Shown here: positions 24,836-33,898 of the stretch, in pieces
Layout of the letters: the number at the start of each line of letters is the position of its first letter
Position numbering within the stretch: the first letter of the stretch is position 1
NCBI GenBank assembly: GCA_944386595.1
Contig: CALXBQ010000001.1
Location: 1 to 64,000 of the forward strand
Source: an uncultured Clostridia bacterium
Lineage (GTDB): Bacteria; Bacillota; Clostridia; Peptostreptococcales; Anaerovoracaceae
Length of the DNA stretch: 64,000 bases
Direction: 5' to 3'
Notes under the pieces: model-generated
Told to the model about the DNA's origin: nothing
The model's input: only the letters and a program-made list of their open reading frames with translations
Database searches by the model: none
Made by a program: the position numbers and the translations under genes

Positions 24836-25675
24836 TCAGTTGTTTTCTCTGTTCTCCTCCAGCTCTTCTTCCCTCCTGGAAATAAGGTATATGCATATAA
24901 ACCCTATTATGAACAGAAGAACCGCCAGAGCCCACTCCACTCCCGTCTTCGGAAGGCCCGGATAGACTTCTGCCACGGAGCCTATTATGAATCCCAGTAT
25001 GACCAGATATGTGGCGAAGGGATACCTCTTCATGCACATTTCCAGAATTCTGGTGGTGAGAATTATTCCGGCTATGCAGCCGGCCGCCAGAGGCAGGATT
25101 GAGATTATGTCCATGTTTCCGATGGCGCTTATAGTTCTCTCATAAAGTCCCAGCACCATGAGCATATAGGACACGCTGATTCCCGGCAGGATAAGCGATA
25201 CGGCGACTATAACTCCGCCGATAAACTGAATGAGAACGGAAAGCAGGCCTGTCAGCCCGCTGCCGGAAAACACTTCGTCGGGAAGCAGCCTTATGCTGCC
25301 TACGAGAACCACACCGATGATTATGCAGACGAAGAACTTCAGGTCAATCCTGTGAACTCTGGCTTTGTCGTATATCATAGGTATGCTTCCCGCTACCGCG
25401 CCCATGAAGAAGTACATGGCTATGAGCCGGTAGCTTTCTATAATATTGAGAAGGGGCTCGGCAAAGAGCACCATGCCTAAAATGGCCGGCGCCGTAAACG
25501 CTGCGAGAAAGACGAAATTCCCCTTCGGATTTTTGAAAAAAGAGCTGACTGCGGATATGAGGTCGTCGTAGACTCCCAGAATCATGGCCATGGAGCCTCC
25601 GGAAACGCCGGGAACCATCATGGTGACTCCCACCACCAGACCCTGCAGCGCCGTAAACAAAACGGAAAATTCCAC
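24836..25675 (-). CDS. DUF368 membrane protein (PopT-type polyprenyl-phosphate transporter)
   Basis: 279 residues, about eight hydrophobic helices, with the repeated DUF368 signatures VVGVTMMVPGVSGGSMAM in the first half and AVSLILPGISVSYMLM in the second. DUF368 proteins have been shown in other bacteria to return undecaprenyl phosphate across the cytoplasmic membrane for reuse in wall synthesis, and that role is the best guess here. GTG start four bases after the prmA stop, so it is probably read with prmA. A charged EEELEENREN tail ends the protein. Confidence 0.85.
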   Translation of the reverse strand: MEFSVLFTALQGLVVGVTMMVPGVSGGSMAMILGVYDDLISAVSSFFKNPKGNFVFLAAFTAPAILGMVLFAEPLLNIIESYRLIAMYFFMGAVAGSIPMIYDKARVHRIDLKFFVCIIIGVVLVGSIRLLPDEVFSGSGLTGLLSVLIQFIGGVIVAVSLILPGISVSYMLMVLGLYERTISAIGNMDIISILPLAAGCIAGIILTTRILEMCMKRYPFATYLVILGFIIGSVAEVYPGLPKTGVEWALAVLLFIIGFICIYLISRREEELEENRENN

Positions 25676-25679
25676 TGTT

Positions 25680-26663
25680 CTACTCCTCCGGACGAACCTG
25701 AGCCACTATGCAGCACCACTCGTCCTCCTCCGCTGTCTCGACTATGTTAAAGCCTTCCTCTTCCAGCTTTTCCTTCACCGTTTCCTCCTTTTCAACGAGA
25801 ATGCCCGATGAAATGAAGTATCCGCCGCAGGTCATGTGCTTTGCGGCGTCCTTTGAGAGCATAATCACCAGATCCGCCATAAGGTTTGCAACCACTATGT
25901 CCGCCCGGTAGTCTACCCCCTTTGTCAGATCTCCCGCCCCGGCCGAGGCGATATCCGAAACGCCGTTTAAGGCGATGTTCTCTTTGGCAACCTCCACGGC
26001 GGTCTCGTCGATGTCTATTCCCAGAACGTCCCTTGCGCCCAGCTTTGCGGCGGCGATGGAAAGTATTCCCGAACCGCAGCCCACGTCGAGAACCGTTTCA
26101 GCCCCGCCTTTTTTCATGTACTTTTCAAGCATTCTGATGCACATGGAGGTGGTGGCGTGAGTTCCCGTACCGAAGGCCATTCCGGGGTCGATCTCGATTA
26201 CCAGCTTGTCTCCCGGGTTATGGTACTCCTCCCAGGTCGGCTTCACCACTATGGACTCCGAAACGGCGGACGGCTTGAAGTACTCCTTCCACCTGTCCTT
26301 CCACTGGCTATCGTCCTCAAAATTAACTTCCGCGGAAAGCTCTCCGAATGTAACGCCGTCTCCGTATACGCCCTTTTTCACGTCGTCTCTGAGTCCTCTT
26401 ATCTTCGTCTCAACGGCCCGGGCCAGCTCTCTTGATTCAGGGGTATCCTCCATAAATACGGAAACCACCGGAGCGCGGTCGAGACCCGTTATCACGTCGT
26501 CCTCGATGTAGTCCCACTCGTAGCCTTCCTTCTTTTCCATTATCTCTTCCACATCGGCAGGGTCGTCCACGGCTATGTCGGTAATTCCAAGGTCTAAAAG
26601 AGCCGCGGCAACGGCCTCGGTGCCCGCGTGATTTGTCGTAATTTTAATCTCTATGTATTTCAA
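25680..26663 (-). CDS. prmA: ribosomal protein L11 methyltransferase
   Basis: Trimethylates ribosomal protein L11 using S-adenosylmethionine. The 327 residues have the L11-binding N-terminal domain (KYIEIKITTNHAGTEAVAAA) and the Rossmann domain with VLDVGCGSGILSIAAAKLGA, DIDETAVEVA and the active-site-proximal VVANLMADL. The preceding DPGMAFGTGTHATTSMC is the PrmA hallmark. Start is TTG at 26663, with AAAGGAG seven bases before. It follows dnaJ in the usual Firmicutes order but a terminator lies between them. Confidence 0.95.
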   Translation of the reverse strand: MKYIEIKITTNHAGTEAVAAALLDLGITDIAVDDPADVEEIMEKKEGYEWDYIEDDVITGLDRAPVVSVFMEDTPESRELARAVETKIRGLRDDVKKGVYGDGVTFGELSAEVNFEDDSQWKDRWKEYFKPSAVSESIVVKPTWEEYHNPGDKLVIEIDPGMAFGTGTHATTSMCIRMLEKYMKKGGAETVLDVGCGSGILSIAAAKLGARDVLGIDIDETAVEVAKENIALNGVSDIASAGAGDLTKGVDYRADIVVANLMADLVIMLSKDAAKHMTCGGYFISSGILVEKEETVKEKLEEEGFNIVETAEEDEWCCIVAQVRPEE

Positions 26664-26723
26664 GGCTTTCTCCTTTTCACACTTTGTCCTGAATAAATTC
26701 GCCTAACCATTCTACCATAAAAA

Positions 26724-26762
26724 ACGGGCGCATTCCACCGGCGGGGTGAAATTACGCCCATG
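26724..26762 (-). terminator. terminator after dnaJ
   Basis: Stem GGGCG..TTTCACC / GGTGGAA..CGCCC with loop CCGCC, followed on the minus strand by GTTTTTTATGG. It closes the heat-shock operon before prmA. Confidence 0.85.
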
Positions 26763-26767
26763 TTTTC

Positions 26768-27946
26768 CTATTTTGTAAAGAGATCCTTCATCTTTTCGGC
26801 AAAGCTGCTCTTCTTCTGGTAGCACGAAGAATCCAGGGCCTTGCCCATGGTCTCTACTGCCTTCTTCTGCTTGGCGTTGAGCTTCGTCGGAATCTCCAGG
26901 GTAACCTTTACGTAAAGGTCGCCCATGCGGCCGTTCTTCACGCTCTTAATGCCCTTGCCCTTAAGTCTGAACACGGTGCCCGGCTGAGTTCCCGCAGGAA
27001 TCTTATATGACACCTTGCCGTCAAGGGTAGGAACGGTTATCTCATCGCCCAAAGCCGCCTGCTCAAAGGTTATAGGAATCTCCAGTCTCAGGTCGTTTCC
27101 GACTCTCGTGAACACGTCGTGAGGCTCTACGGCAATGATTATGTAAAGGTCTCCGTTAGGCCCGCCGTTTTCCCCCGGCTCGCCCTGACCCCTTATAGGA
27201 ATCACGCTGTCGTTGTCCACGCCTGCCGGAATGTCGATGTTAATCTTAATGGTCTTTCTGACTTTGCCAGTGCCGCCGCAGTCCGGGCATGGAGTCTCTA
27301 TCTTAAAGCCCGTGCCGCCGCACTCCGGACAAGGTCCCGTGCTCTGGAACTGTCCGAAGGCCGTCCTCTGCACGCTGCTCACCTGACCGGTTCCGCCGCA
27401 CCTCTGACACGTCTTCTTCTCCGTTCCCGGGGCGTTTCCTTCGCCGTGGCAGGTTTCGCACTTTACAAGCTTCGTTATGGATATTGTCTTTTTCGCGCCA
27501 AAAGCCGCTTCCTCGAAGGTTATGGTCACGCCCTTCTGCAGGTCTCTGCCTTTGGCCGGTCCGTTCCTTCTGCGGGAACCTCTGCTTCCTCCGAAGCCGC
27601 CGAAGCCTCCGCCTCCGCCGAACATATTTCCGAAGATGTCGAAGATGTCGTCAAATCCGCCTGCTCCGAAGCCGCTAAAGCCTGAGCCTCCTGCTCCTCC
27701 GCCAAAGCCTGCGTTCGGGTCCACTCCCGCAAAGCCGAATTTGTCGTATTTGCTCTTCTTGTCAGGATCCGAAAGGACGCTGTAGGCTTCGTTTACTTCC
27801 TTGAACTTCTCTTCGGCCTTCTTGTCTCCCGGATTTCTGTCCGGATGATATTTCATCGCCATCTTGCGGAAGGCTTTCTTTATTTCTTCGTCGCTGGCGC
27901 CCTTTTTCAGGCCCAGCACTTCATAATAATCTCGTTTTTCCGCCAT
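26768..27946 (-). CDS. dnaJ: chaperone DnaJ
   Basis: Class I J-protein of 392 residues that stimulates DnaK ATPase and delivers clients. Start [12 protein letters not shown] at 27946, with GGAAGGTG six bases before; the three codons upstream lack one. J domain with HPD in YHPDRNPGD, Gly/Phe-rich linker (about 72-125), four CxxCxGxG zinc motifs ([36 protein letters not shown]), and two C-terminal substrate-binding beta domains. Last gene of the CIRCE-controlled operon. Confidence 0.97.
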   Translation of the reverse strand: MAEKRDYYEVLGLKKGASDEEIKKAFRKMAMKYHPDRNPGDKKAEEKFKEVNEAYSVLSDPDKKSKYDKFGFAGVDPNAGFGGGAGGSGFSGFGAGGFDDIFDIFGNMFGGGGGFGGFGGSRGSRRRNGPAKGRDLQKGVTITFEEAAFGAKKTISITKLVKCETCHGEGNAPGTEKKTCQRCGGTGQVSSVQRTAFGQFQSTGPCPECGGTGFKIETPCPDCGGTGKVRKTIKINIDIPAGVDNDSVIPIRGQGEPGENGGPNGDLYIIIAVEPHDVFTRVGNDLRLEIPITFEQAALGDEITVPTLDGKVSYKIPAGTQPGTVFRLKGKGIKSVKNGRMGDLYVKVTLEIPTKLNAKQKKAVETMGKALDSSCYQKKSSFAEKMKDLFTK

Positions 27947-27984
27947 GGTTATCACCTTCCGTAATTGATATTTCTAAACAAAGA

Positions 27985-28020
27985 TTTGCTCACGGGGAAC
28001 AAAGTCCTTCTGTGAGCAAA
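27985..28020 (-). terminator. intercistronic hairpin between dnaK and dnaJ
   Basis: Stem TTTGCTCAC/GTGAGCAAA with an 18-base loop, then ATCTTTGTTT on the minus strand. It may lower dnaJ output relative to dnaK or mark an RNA processing site. Confidence 0.55.
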
Positions 28021-28043
28021 CCTTCGGGTTATTGCATTTAAGT

Positions 28044-29942
28044 CTATTTGTCGTCGTCAACCACTTCGTAGTCAGCATCTACTACGTTGTCTCCTGCAGG
28101 GCCTGCGTTTCCGGCGCCGCCTGCATTTCCTGCGTTCATGTCAGGGCCTGCTCCGGTGCCTGCGCCCATTCCTGCTCCCATATCAGGACCTGCGCCCTGC
28201 TGTGCCTGAGCCTGCTGATACAGCTTGGTGGAGATGGTGTGGAACTTCTCGGTGAGAGCCTCGGTCTTGGCCTTGATGTCGTCAGGATTGTTGGCCTCGA
28301 GAGCCTTTCTCAGGTCTTCCTTTGCATCTTCTACGGTCTTCTTTTCCTCGTCGGAAATCTTGCCCTCAAGCTCCTTGAGAGCCTTTTCGGTCTCGTAGAT
28401 CATGCTCTCTGCCTTGTTTCTCTCTTCAACGGACTCCTTACGCTTCTTGTCCTCGGCCGCATACTGCTCCGCCTCTTTAACTTTTCTCTCGATTTCCTCG
28501 TCGGAAAGGTTGGTGGATGAAGTAATGGTGATGTTCTGGCTCTTGCCCGTTCCCAGGTCCTTAGCGCTTACGTTTACGATACCGTTGGCGTCTATGTCGA
28601 ATGTAACCTCAATCTGCGGAATTCCTCTCGGAGCCGGTGCGATGCCGGTGAGCTGGAATCTTCCCAGAGTGATGTTGTCTGCCGCAAATTCTCTCTCACC
28701 CTGCATTACGTGAATGTCTACTGCAGTCTGGTTATCTGCTGCGGTGGAGAATATCTGGCTCTTCTTCGTAGGTATTGTGGTGTTTCTCTCGATGAGCTTG
28801 GTAGCTACGCCGCCCAGAGTTTCGATGGAAAGTGAAAGCGGGGTTACGTCCAGAAGCAGTACGTCGTTTACTTCACCGGTGAGTACGCCCGCCTGAATTG
28901 CAGCGCCTACCGCTACGCACTCGTCAGGGTTGATTCCCTTGAACGGGTCTTTTCCTGTAACTCTCTTAACGGCTTCCTGAACTGCCGGGATTCTGGTGGA
29001 ACCGCCTACCAGGATTACCTTTGCGATGTCGCTGTTGGTAACGCCTGCGTCAGCCATTGCCTTCTTCATCGGCTCGATGGACTTTTCAACAAGGTGCCCC
29101 GTCAGCTGATCGAACTTGGCTCTGGTCAGGTCTACGTTCATGTGAAGCGGACCTTCTGCGGTTACGGTGATAAACGGCAGGTTGATGTTGGTGGTCTGTG
29201 CAGATGAAAGCTCCTTCTTTGCCTTTTCTGCTGCTTCCTTCAGTCTCTGAAGCGCCATCTTGTCCTGTCTCAGGTCTACGCCGTGCTCCTGGGAGAAGGT
29301 GTCTGCCAGGTAGTTCATTACTGCGTTATCAAAGTCGTCGCCGCCCAGGTGGGTGTCTCCGTTGGTAGCCAGTACCTCGAATACTCCGTCGCCCAGCTCA
29401 AGAATGGATACATCGAATGTACCGCCGCCCAGGTCGTATACGAGAACCTTGTGGGATCCCTCTTCCTTATCAAGTCCGTATGCAAGGGACGCTGCAGTAG
29501 GCTCGTTGATGATTCTCTTTACGTCGAGACCCGCAATCTTTCCGGCGTCCTTTGTCGCCTGCTTCTGAGAGTCGGAGAAGTATGCAGGAACGGTGATTAC
29601 CGCTTCCGTTACCTTCTCGCCCAGATAGCTTTCCGCGTCGGTCTTAAGCTTGGAAAGAATCATTGCGGAAATATCCTGCGGAGTGTATTTCTTACCGTCG
29701 ATTTCAACGGTGTAATCCTCTCCCATATGTCTCTTTATGGACGAGATGGTTCTCTCAGGATTGGTTACCGCCTGTCTCTTGGCGGTCTCTCCCACCAGTC
29801 TCTCTCCGTTCTTCGCAAAGCCTACAACGGACGGTGTGGTTCTGTTTCCTTCTGCGTTAGGTATTACTACAGGCTCGCCGCCTTCAAGCACCGCTACGCA
29901 GCTGTTGGTCGTTCCCAAATCTATTCCTATTACTTTTGCCAT
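28044..29942 (-). CDS. dnaK: chaperone DnaK (Hsp70)
   Basis: 632-residue Hsp70. The nucleotide-binding domain begins [18 protein letters not shown] and has [10 protein letters not shown] and [10 protein letters not shown]; it lacks the roughly 24-residue insertion found in Gram-negative DnaK, as usual in Firmicutes. The linker [11 protein letters not shown], the substrate-binding domain and the helical lid follow, then a Gly/Ala/Met-rich tail ending in acidic [21 protein letters not shown] precedes the ATG. 27 bp after grpE. Confidence 0.98.
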   Translation of the reverse strand: MAKVIGIDLGTTNSCVAVLEGGEPVVIPNAEGNRTTPSVVGFAKNGERLVGETAKRQAVTNPERTISSIKRHMGEDYTVEIDGKKYTPQDISAMILSKLKTDAESYLGEKVTEAVITVPAYFSDSQKQATKDAGKIAGLDVKRIINEPTAASLAYGLDKEEGSHKVLVYDLGGGTFDVSILELGDGVFEVLATNGDTHLGGDDFDNAVMNYLADTFSQEHGVDLRQDKMALQRLKEAAEKAKKELSSAQTTNINLPFITVTAEGPLHMNVDLTRAKFDQLTGHLVEKSIEPMKKAMADAGVTNSDIAKVILVGGSTRIPAVQEAVKRVTGKDPFKGINPDECVAVGAAIQAGVLTGEVNDVLLLDVTPLSLSIETLGGVATKLIERNTTIPTKKSQIFSTAADNQTAVDIHVMQGEREFAADNITLGRFQLTGIAPAPRGIPQIEVTFDIDANGIVNVSAKDLGTGKSQNITITSSTNLSDEEIERKVKEAEQYAAEDKKRKESVEERNKAESMIYETEKALKELEGKISDEEKKTVEDAKEDLRKALEANNPDDIKAKTEALTEKFHTISTKLYQQAQAQQGAGPDMGAGMGAGTGAGPDMNAGNAGGAGNAGPAGDNVVDADYEVVDDDK

Positions 29943-29969
29943 TTTAAATTTCCTCCTTTTATATATCCC

Positions 29970-30620
29970 TTAGTTATTAACCTTTACCATTGACGGGCGG
30001 ATTACCTTTCCGTTCAGGGTGTATCCCTTCTGGAGAACCTCCGTCACGCTGCCGCTTTCAAACTGGTCGTTATCCTCGGTCATCACTGCGTTATGGAAGT
30101 TAGGATCAAATCCCTCTCCCAGGGCCTTTATCTCCTCAAGTCCGGACTTTTCCAGCACACCCTTAAGCTGTTTGAAAATCATCTCCATGCCTTCAGCGTA
30201 CTTTTCGTCCGCAGTCTCGGAAAGCACCGCTCTCTCAAAATTATCTATTACTTCGAGGAGCCCCAGTATGAGCTTCTCGTTAGCATACGCGTAAATATCG
30301 CTTTTCTCTTTTTCTGTTCTGCGCTTGTAGTTCTGGAAGTCGGCCATCAGTCTCTGGTACTTGGCCATAAGCGCTTCGTCTTCAGCCCCGGATTCTCCGG
30401 TTTCATCGGCCTTTTCGGTTTCACCTGTTTCTTCGGCTGTCCCGGAACCGGCTTTCCCGGCTTCCGCATCGGCTTCGGTATCCTCCGCTCCAGATTCGGC
30501 TTCGGCGTTTTCTTCGGCTTCGCCGGTCTCTGTTCCGGCATCCTTTACCGTCTCGTCCTCAAAGGCTTCGGGCTTTTCATCCTTTGCAGGCTTTGTCCCT
30601 GCGCCTTTTGTCTTTTTCAT
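29970..30620 (-). CDS. grpE: nucleotide exchange factor GrpE
   Basis: Releases ADP from DnaK. About 85 residues at the N-terminus are low-complexity, rich in Glu, Ala, Thr and Gly, followed by the GrpE coiled coil (YQRLMADFQNYKRRTEKE) and the beta-wing domain ending VRPSMVKV-type (VIRPSMVKVNN). The start is uncertain: I take the ATG at 30620, five bases past the hrcA stop, while an in-frame GTG at 30644 would overlap hrcA by 20 bases. Neither has a good ribosome binding site, so translation is probably coupled to hrcA. Confidence 0.93.
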   Translation of the reverse strand: MKKTKGAGTKPAKDEKPEAFEDETVKDAGTETGEAEENAEAESGAEDTEADAEAGKAGSGTAEETGETEKADETGESGAEDEALMAKYQRLMADFQNYKRRTEKEKSDIYAYANEKLILGLLEVIDNFERAVLSETADEKYAEGMEMIFKQLKGVLEKSGLEEIKALGEGFDPNFHNAVMTEDNDQFESGSVTEVLQKGYTLNGKVIRPSMVKVNN

Positions 30621-30624
30621 CTCT

Positions 30625-31671
30625 TCACTCACTGTCCTTTTCACCGCTTTCTAACTTAAATGTGTTGTTAAGGTTTTCGGTGAGATATTCCATGATAGAA
30701 GTTATCTCTCCGTATCTCATTCTCGTAGGCCCTATTACCCCGATCTTTCCTACCATCTTTCCGTCCACGCAGTAGGTGGCCGTTATGAGGGAGCAGTCGT
30801 TCATCATGTCGTCCGCATTTTCCCCTCCTATGGTCACTATCATGCCGTCGTCACGTTCAATAATCTTCTTCGTAAAGTCCTCTTTCTTATCGAGAAGAGC
30901 AAGGAACTTTCTCGCTTTGTCGATGTCGCTGTACTCCGGCAGGTCAAATATATTGGTAAGGCCGTCCATGTAAAGCTGGACGTTGAGCATTTCCTCAAGA
31001 GTCTTCATGAAGTCCGGCAGAATGTCGTCCGCCAGCCTGCTCATTGCCTCTATATCCGTCTCAAAATTCTTCTGTATGTGGCTCTTCAGCACGTCCGTCA
31101 GCTTCTTGCCTCTGTACGTGTAAGTCATGCTCTTGGCCAGAAGCTGAAGGTTTTCCTCCGTGTACGGAACCTTTATCCTCATGGCGGTGTTGGAAATCTC
31201 GCCGCTGTCCGATACTATCATCAGCACCACGGTGTTCTTGTCAACCGGAAGCAGGTTCACAAACTTCAGCGTTTCTTCTGTCTTAGTCGGCGTCATGGCA
31301 AAGGACGTCAGGTTGGTTATCTCCGACAAAATCTGCGCAGCATGCTGTATGGTCCTGTCAAACTCGTTTATATCAGCCTGCAGTCTGTCCGCTATGGTTC
31401 TCTTCTCCTGGGGCGTAAGCTCCTGCTTCGGCATAAGGCTGTTCACGTAAAGTCTGTAGGCCTTATCGGAAGGAACTCTTCCCGCCGACGTGTGAGGGTG
31501 GGTCAGATACCCCATCTCCTCCAGATCGCTCATCTCGTTTCTGATGGTGGCAGGACTGATTCCAAGGTCAAACTTTCTGGAAAGGGTTCTGGAGCCTACC
31601 GGTTCGGCCGATCTCACATAATCGCTTATGATAGCCTGCAGTATCTTAAGTTTTCTTTCAGAGAGCTCCAT
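30625..31671 (-). CDS. hrcA: heat-inducible transcription repressor HrcA
   Basis: 348 residues from MELSERKLKILQAI at 31671, where AAGGAGG lies seven bases upstream; the frame is open to 31779 across the CIRCE element, which cannot be coding. The winged-helix domain includes EPVGSRTLSRKFDLGISPATIRNEMSDL split by the recognition helix, then the GAF-like dimerisation domain and the C-terminal DGIVTIGGENADDMMNDCSL-like segment. It represses this operon by binding the CIRCE site at 31769 and is first in hrcA-grpE-dnaK-dnaJ. Confidence 0.97.
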   Translation of the reverse strand: MELSERKLKILQAIISDYVRSAEPVGSRTLSRKFDLGISPATIRNEMSDLEEMGYLTHPHTSAGRVPSDKAYRLYVNSLMPKQELTPQEKRTIADRLQADINEFDRTIQHAAQILSEITNLTSFAMTPTKTEETLKFVNLLPVDKNTVVLMIVSDSGEISNTAMRIKVPYTEENLQLLAKSMTYTYRGKKLTDVLKSHIQKNFETDIEAMSRLADDILPDFMKTLEEMLNVQLYMDGLTNIFDLPEYSDIDKARKFLALLDKKEDFTKKIIERDDGMIVTIGGENADDMMNDCSLITATYCVDGKMVGKIGVIGPTRMRYGEITSIMEYLTENLNNTFKLESGEKDSE

Positions 31672-31768
31672 AATATCCTCCTTCCTTAAATGTGCCGGCC
31701 CGCGCCTTTCTGTCTGTCGCCCTTCCGGCGACTCGGTCTCCTCTGACCGACGCCCGTCCGGCTCGTTA

Positions 31769-31795
31769 TTAGCACTCATTTATATCGAGTGCTAA
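31769..31795 (-). promoter_or_regulatory. CIRCE operator
   Basis: TTAGCACTC-N9-GAGTGCTAA, a perfect match to the consensus on both arms, located just downstream of the -10 box of the hrcA promoter. Confidence 0.98.
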
Positions 31796-31806
31796 CTCTA
31801 TATAAT

Positions 31807-31835
31807 AAGATACTACCCCGCCTGCCTAATGTCAA
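31807..31835 (-). promoter_or_regulatory. promoter of the hrcA operon
   Basis: On the minus strand TTGACA (31830-31835), 17-bp spacer, TATCTT (31807-31812). Transcription would start inside or next to the CIRCE element. Confidence 0.75.
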
Positions 31836-31972
31836 CCGTTATTTCATAGATTTTTTCAGTTTTCGCCCCGTTTTCACAGGATATACATAATCGGTGCCTG
31901 GGAGCCGGGTTAGGTGCGCTCGGGCATCTGGGCGAGCGGACTTGGGCGGCTGGGTTTAGTTAGCTCGGGTGA

Positions 31973-32198
31973 CTGGGCCGTGAGCCCCGAATTAACGGTT
32001 CGCGGCCCATGGATTTTGCTGCAAAAACAGCAAAATCCCGGCAAGCGGCCGAGATTTTCACTTCATCACCATGTTATTCAAGCCGATTTCTCGGCCAGAT
32101 TTCTGTTTGCTGCCCGTGGTGGCCCAGATTCTGTCGGCCCCGGCAGCAGTTTTTGGCCTGTCCGGCCCACGGCAGAGCGATCACACGTCTAATAAGAC
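31973..32198. repeat. structured 230-bp dispersed repeat, copy 1
   Basis: One of four same-orientation copies (also 33128, 44895, 55568). Shares with copy 2 almost every base of its first 90 positions and the terminal GGCAGAGCGATCACACGTCT. Contains the three inverted repeats described for copy 2, with G-U wobble in the first stem (GTGAGCC against GGTTCGC). Apart from this, 31840-32237 holds no gene. Confidence 0.85.
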
Positions 32199-32237
32199 CG
32201 CCGACCAGACTGATAAGAGCACACCCCAATGCCTGCA

Positions 32238-33029
32238 TTACATAAAATACAGTTCTAATATCTCATTTATCAGCCTGGTGTCCAGATTGCCGTCTTTGTC
32301 GTCGTACGTAAAGAAAACGTCCCGCCCGGGCATCAGTCCACCCATAATATACCTTGCTACCTTCCTCGCATACCTCCGCTGATAACTCTCGTCAAGCATC
32401 AGTCCGCAATGCTCCAGAAGCAGGTATCTGTCCTCACTTTCCACATATACGATAAAATCCGGACAAAACAGTATCCCTCCTATCTCGATTTCTTCCTCGT
32501 AACGGTAGCGGATTCCTTTCGTGTGGAGAATGTTGGCAATGCTAAGTTCCGACTTGCTCCGTACGGCTTCACCTTTAAGCGTTACGTGTCCCGGCTTTTT
32601 ATATTCCGGGTTCCAGTCCCGCTTCGGATAGTCGGCCTTTTCCCAGTCCCCGGCGTTTATGTAGCGTCCGTTAAATACACCTCTCATTTCCGCTTCGCTC
32701 CGATAGGATTTCGGCATCTTCGCCAGTATATCACCGGTCAAAAACGTCTGATAATTATCATACAAAGCCTGCAGATACTTTATATTCCGTTCCACGATTT
32801 CAAGACCTGTCTCTGCAAATTTACGTTCCTTAAGCTTATCAATGAGTCCGGTGTTTCCACTTTTGATATAATAGCTCTTTCCGTTGATTCGTCTGGAATA
32901 GTACACCTTATCGCCCCGTATATCCGCTCTGAGCGATCCCTCGGGCAGACTTGCCAGTTTTTCCTTGAAATCTTCTCTGGCATTCAGGTTTCTTATCAGT
33001 TCCTTCTCTATTAATGGTTTTATTTTCAT
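32238..33029 (-). CDS. PD-(D/E)XK-like nuclease-fold protein, paralogue 2
   Basis: 263 residues, same length and layout as the gene at 15560. Core motifs are VRSKSELSIANIL (E161), FCPDFIV (P190-D191), LLLEHCGLM (E206-H207) and K223. The N-terminal VYYSRRINGKSYYIKSG and the ELIRNLN helix correspond to paralogue 1, and the C-terminus FTYDDKDGNLDTRLINEIL matches closely. AAAGGGGATAAAA precedes the ATG. It is bracketed by copies 1 and 2 of the 230-bp repeat (40 bp after its stop, about 100 bp before its start). Enzymatic activity and role are not known; likely a DNA-acting nuclease by fold. Confidence 0.7.
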   Translation of the reverse strand: MKIKPLIEKELIRNLNAREDFKEKLASLPEGSLRADIRGDKVYYSRRINGKSYYIKSGNTGLIDKLKERKFAETGLEIVERNIKYLQALYDNYQTFLTGDILAKMPKSYRSEAEMRGVFNGRYINAGDWEKADYPKRDWNPEYKKPGHVTLKGEAVRSKSELSIANILHTKGIRYRYEEEIEIGGILFCPDFIVYVESEDRYLLLEHCGLMLDESYQRRYARKVARYIMGGLMPGRDVFFTYDDKDGNLDTRLINEILELYFM

Positions 33030-33127
33030 TTTTATCCCCTTTTTACCAGTATTATACTTACATTTATTAGCAAAGTCAACTGTTTTTTACTTGTTATTAT
33101 CTTTTCTTTTTATTCTGCTATCAGGGG

Positions 33128-33360
33128 CTGGGCCGCGAGCCCCGAATTGCCGGTTCGCGGCCCACGGATTTTGCTGCAAAAACAGCAAAATCCCGGCAAG
33201 TGGCCGAGATTTTCACTTCATCGTTACGTTATTCAAGCCGATTTCTCGGCCAGATTTCTGATTGTTGCCCGCAACGGCCCAGATTCCGTCGGCCGCGGTA
33301 GCAGTTTTTGGCCCATCCGGCCCACACTGCCATGGCAGAGCGATCACACGTCTAATCAGA
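33128..33360. repeat. structured 230-bp dispersed repeat, copy 2
   Basis: Three successive inverted repeats: GGGCCGCGAGCC/GGTTCGCGGCCC (33130-33163), GGATTTTGCTG/CAGCAAAATCC (33166-33193, perfect), and GGCCGAGA/TCTCGGCC (33202-33251, perfect). The end of the repeat touches the stop codon of the GNAT gene at 33356. Confidence 0.87.
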
Positions 33361-33898
33361 GCGCCTGCCACTGCTCTTTTGTCAGGCAGTTGACGATGCG
33401 GTCGTAGACGTCGCCGGTCCGCCCGGAGGTGACGCCTTTGTCGGTGCGGACGTAGGAGAAGCCGCACTTTTCCTGAACCCTCAGGGACTTGGAGTTGTAG
33501 CTTCTGGCGGCGCACCAGATTTTTGAAAGGCTCAGCTCGGAAAATCCGTACTCGATAATACGGTCTGCGGCTTCGGGCATTAGACCTCTTCCCCAGTATT
33601 CTTCGGCCAGCCAGTAGCCCAGCTCAGCCTCGGAATCGCTGCTGCTGAGCCTGGACTTTTCGCCCGTCATCAGCTCTATGGAACCCACCGGCTTTCCGGT
33701 CTCCTTGAGAACAAGGGCGAAACAGTTTTCGGAGTTGAGAATGTTGCGTATGGTAAAAAGACTTTCGGTGGCGTCTTTGTGGGGATCCCAGCCGCACATA
33801 GGACCCACGTTGGGATTTTTTGCGGCGAGAAACAGATCCTCAGCGTCGCCGTCCTGCCAGTTGCGCAGGACAAGCCTTTCGGTTTCAAGATTATTCAT
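33356..33898 (-). CDS. GNAT family N-acetyltransferase (RimJ/RimL type)
   Basis: 180 residues. N-terminal TERLVLRNWQDGDAEDLF is the usual RimJ/RimL start, the AELGYWLAEEYWGRGLMPEA segment is the acetyl-CoA pyrophosphate loop (GRG), and NSKSLRVQEKCGF completes motif B. Its substrate cannot be inferred; members acetylate ribosomal protein termini, antibiotics or small metabolites. It is the last gene of the aromatic operon by position and overlaps the M50-like gene by eight bases. Confidence 0.9.
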   Translation of the reverse strand: MNNLETERLVLRNWQDGDAEDLFLAAKNPNVGPMCGWDPHKDATESLFTIRNILNSENCFALVLKETGKPVGSIELMTGEKSRLSSSDSEAELGYWLAEEYWGRGLMPEAADRIIEYGFSELSLSKIWCAARSYNSKSLRVQEKCGFSYVRTDKGVTSGRTGDVYDRIVNCLTKEQWQAL

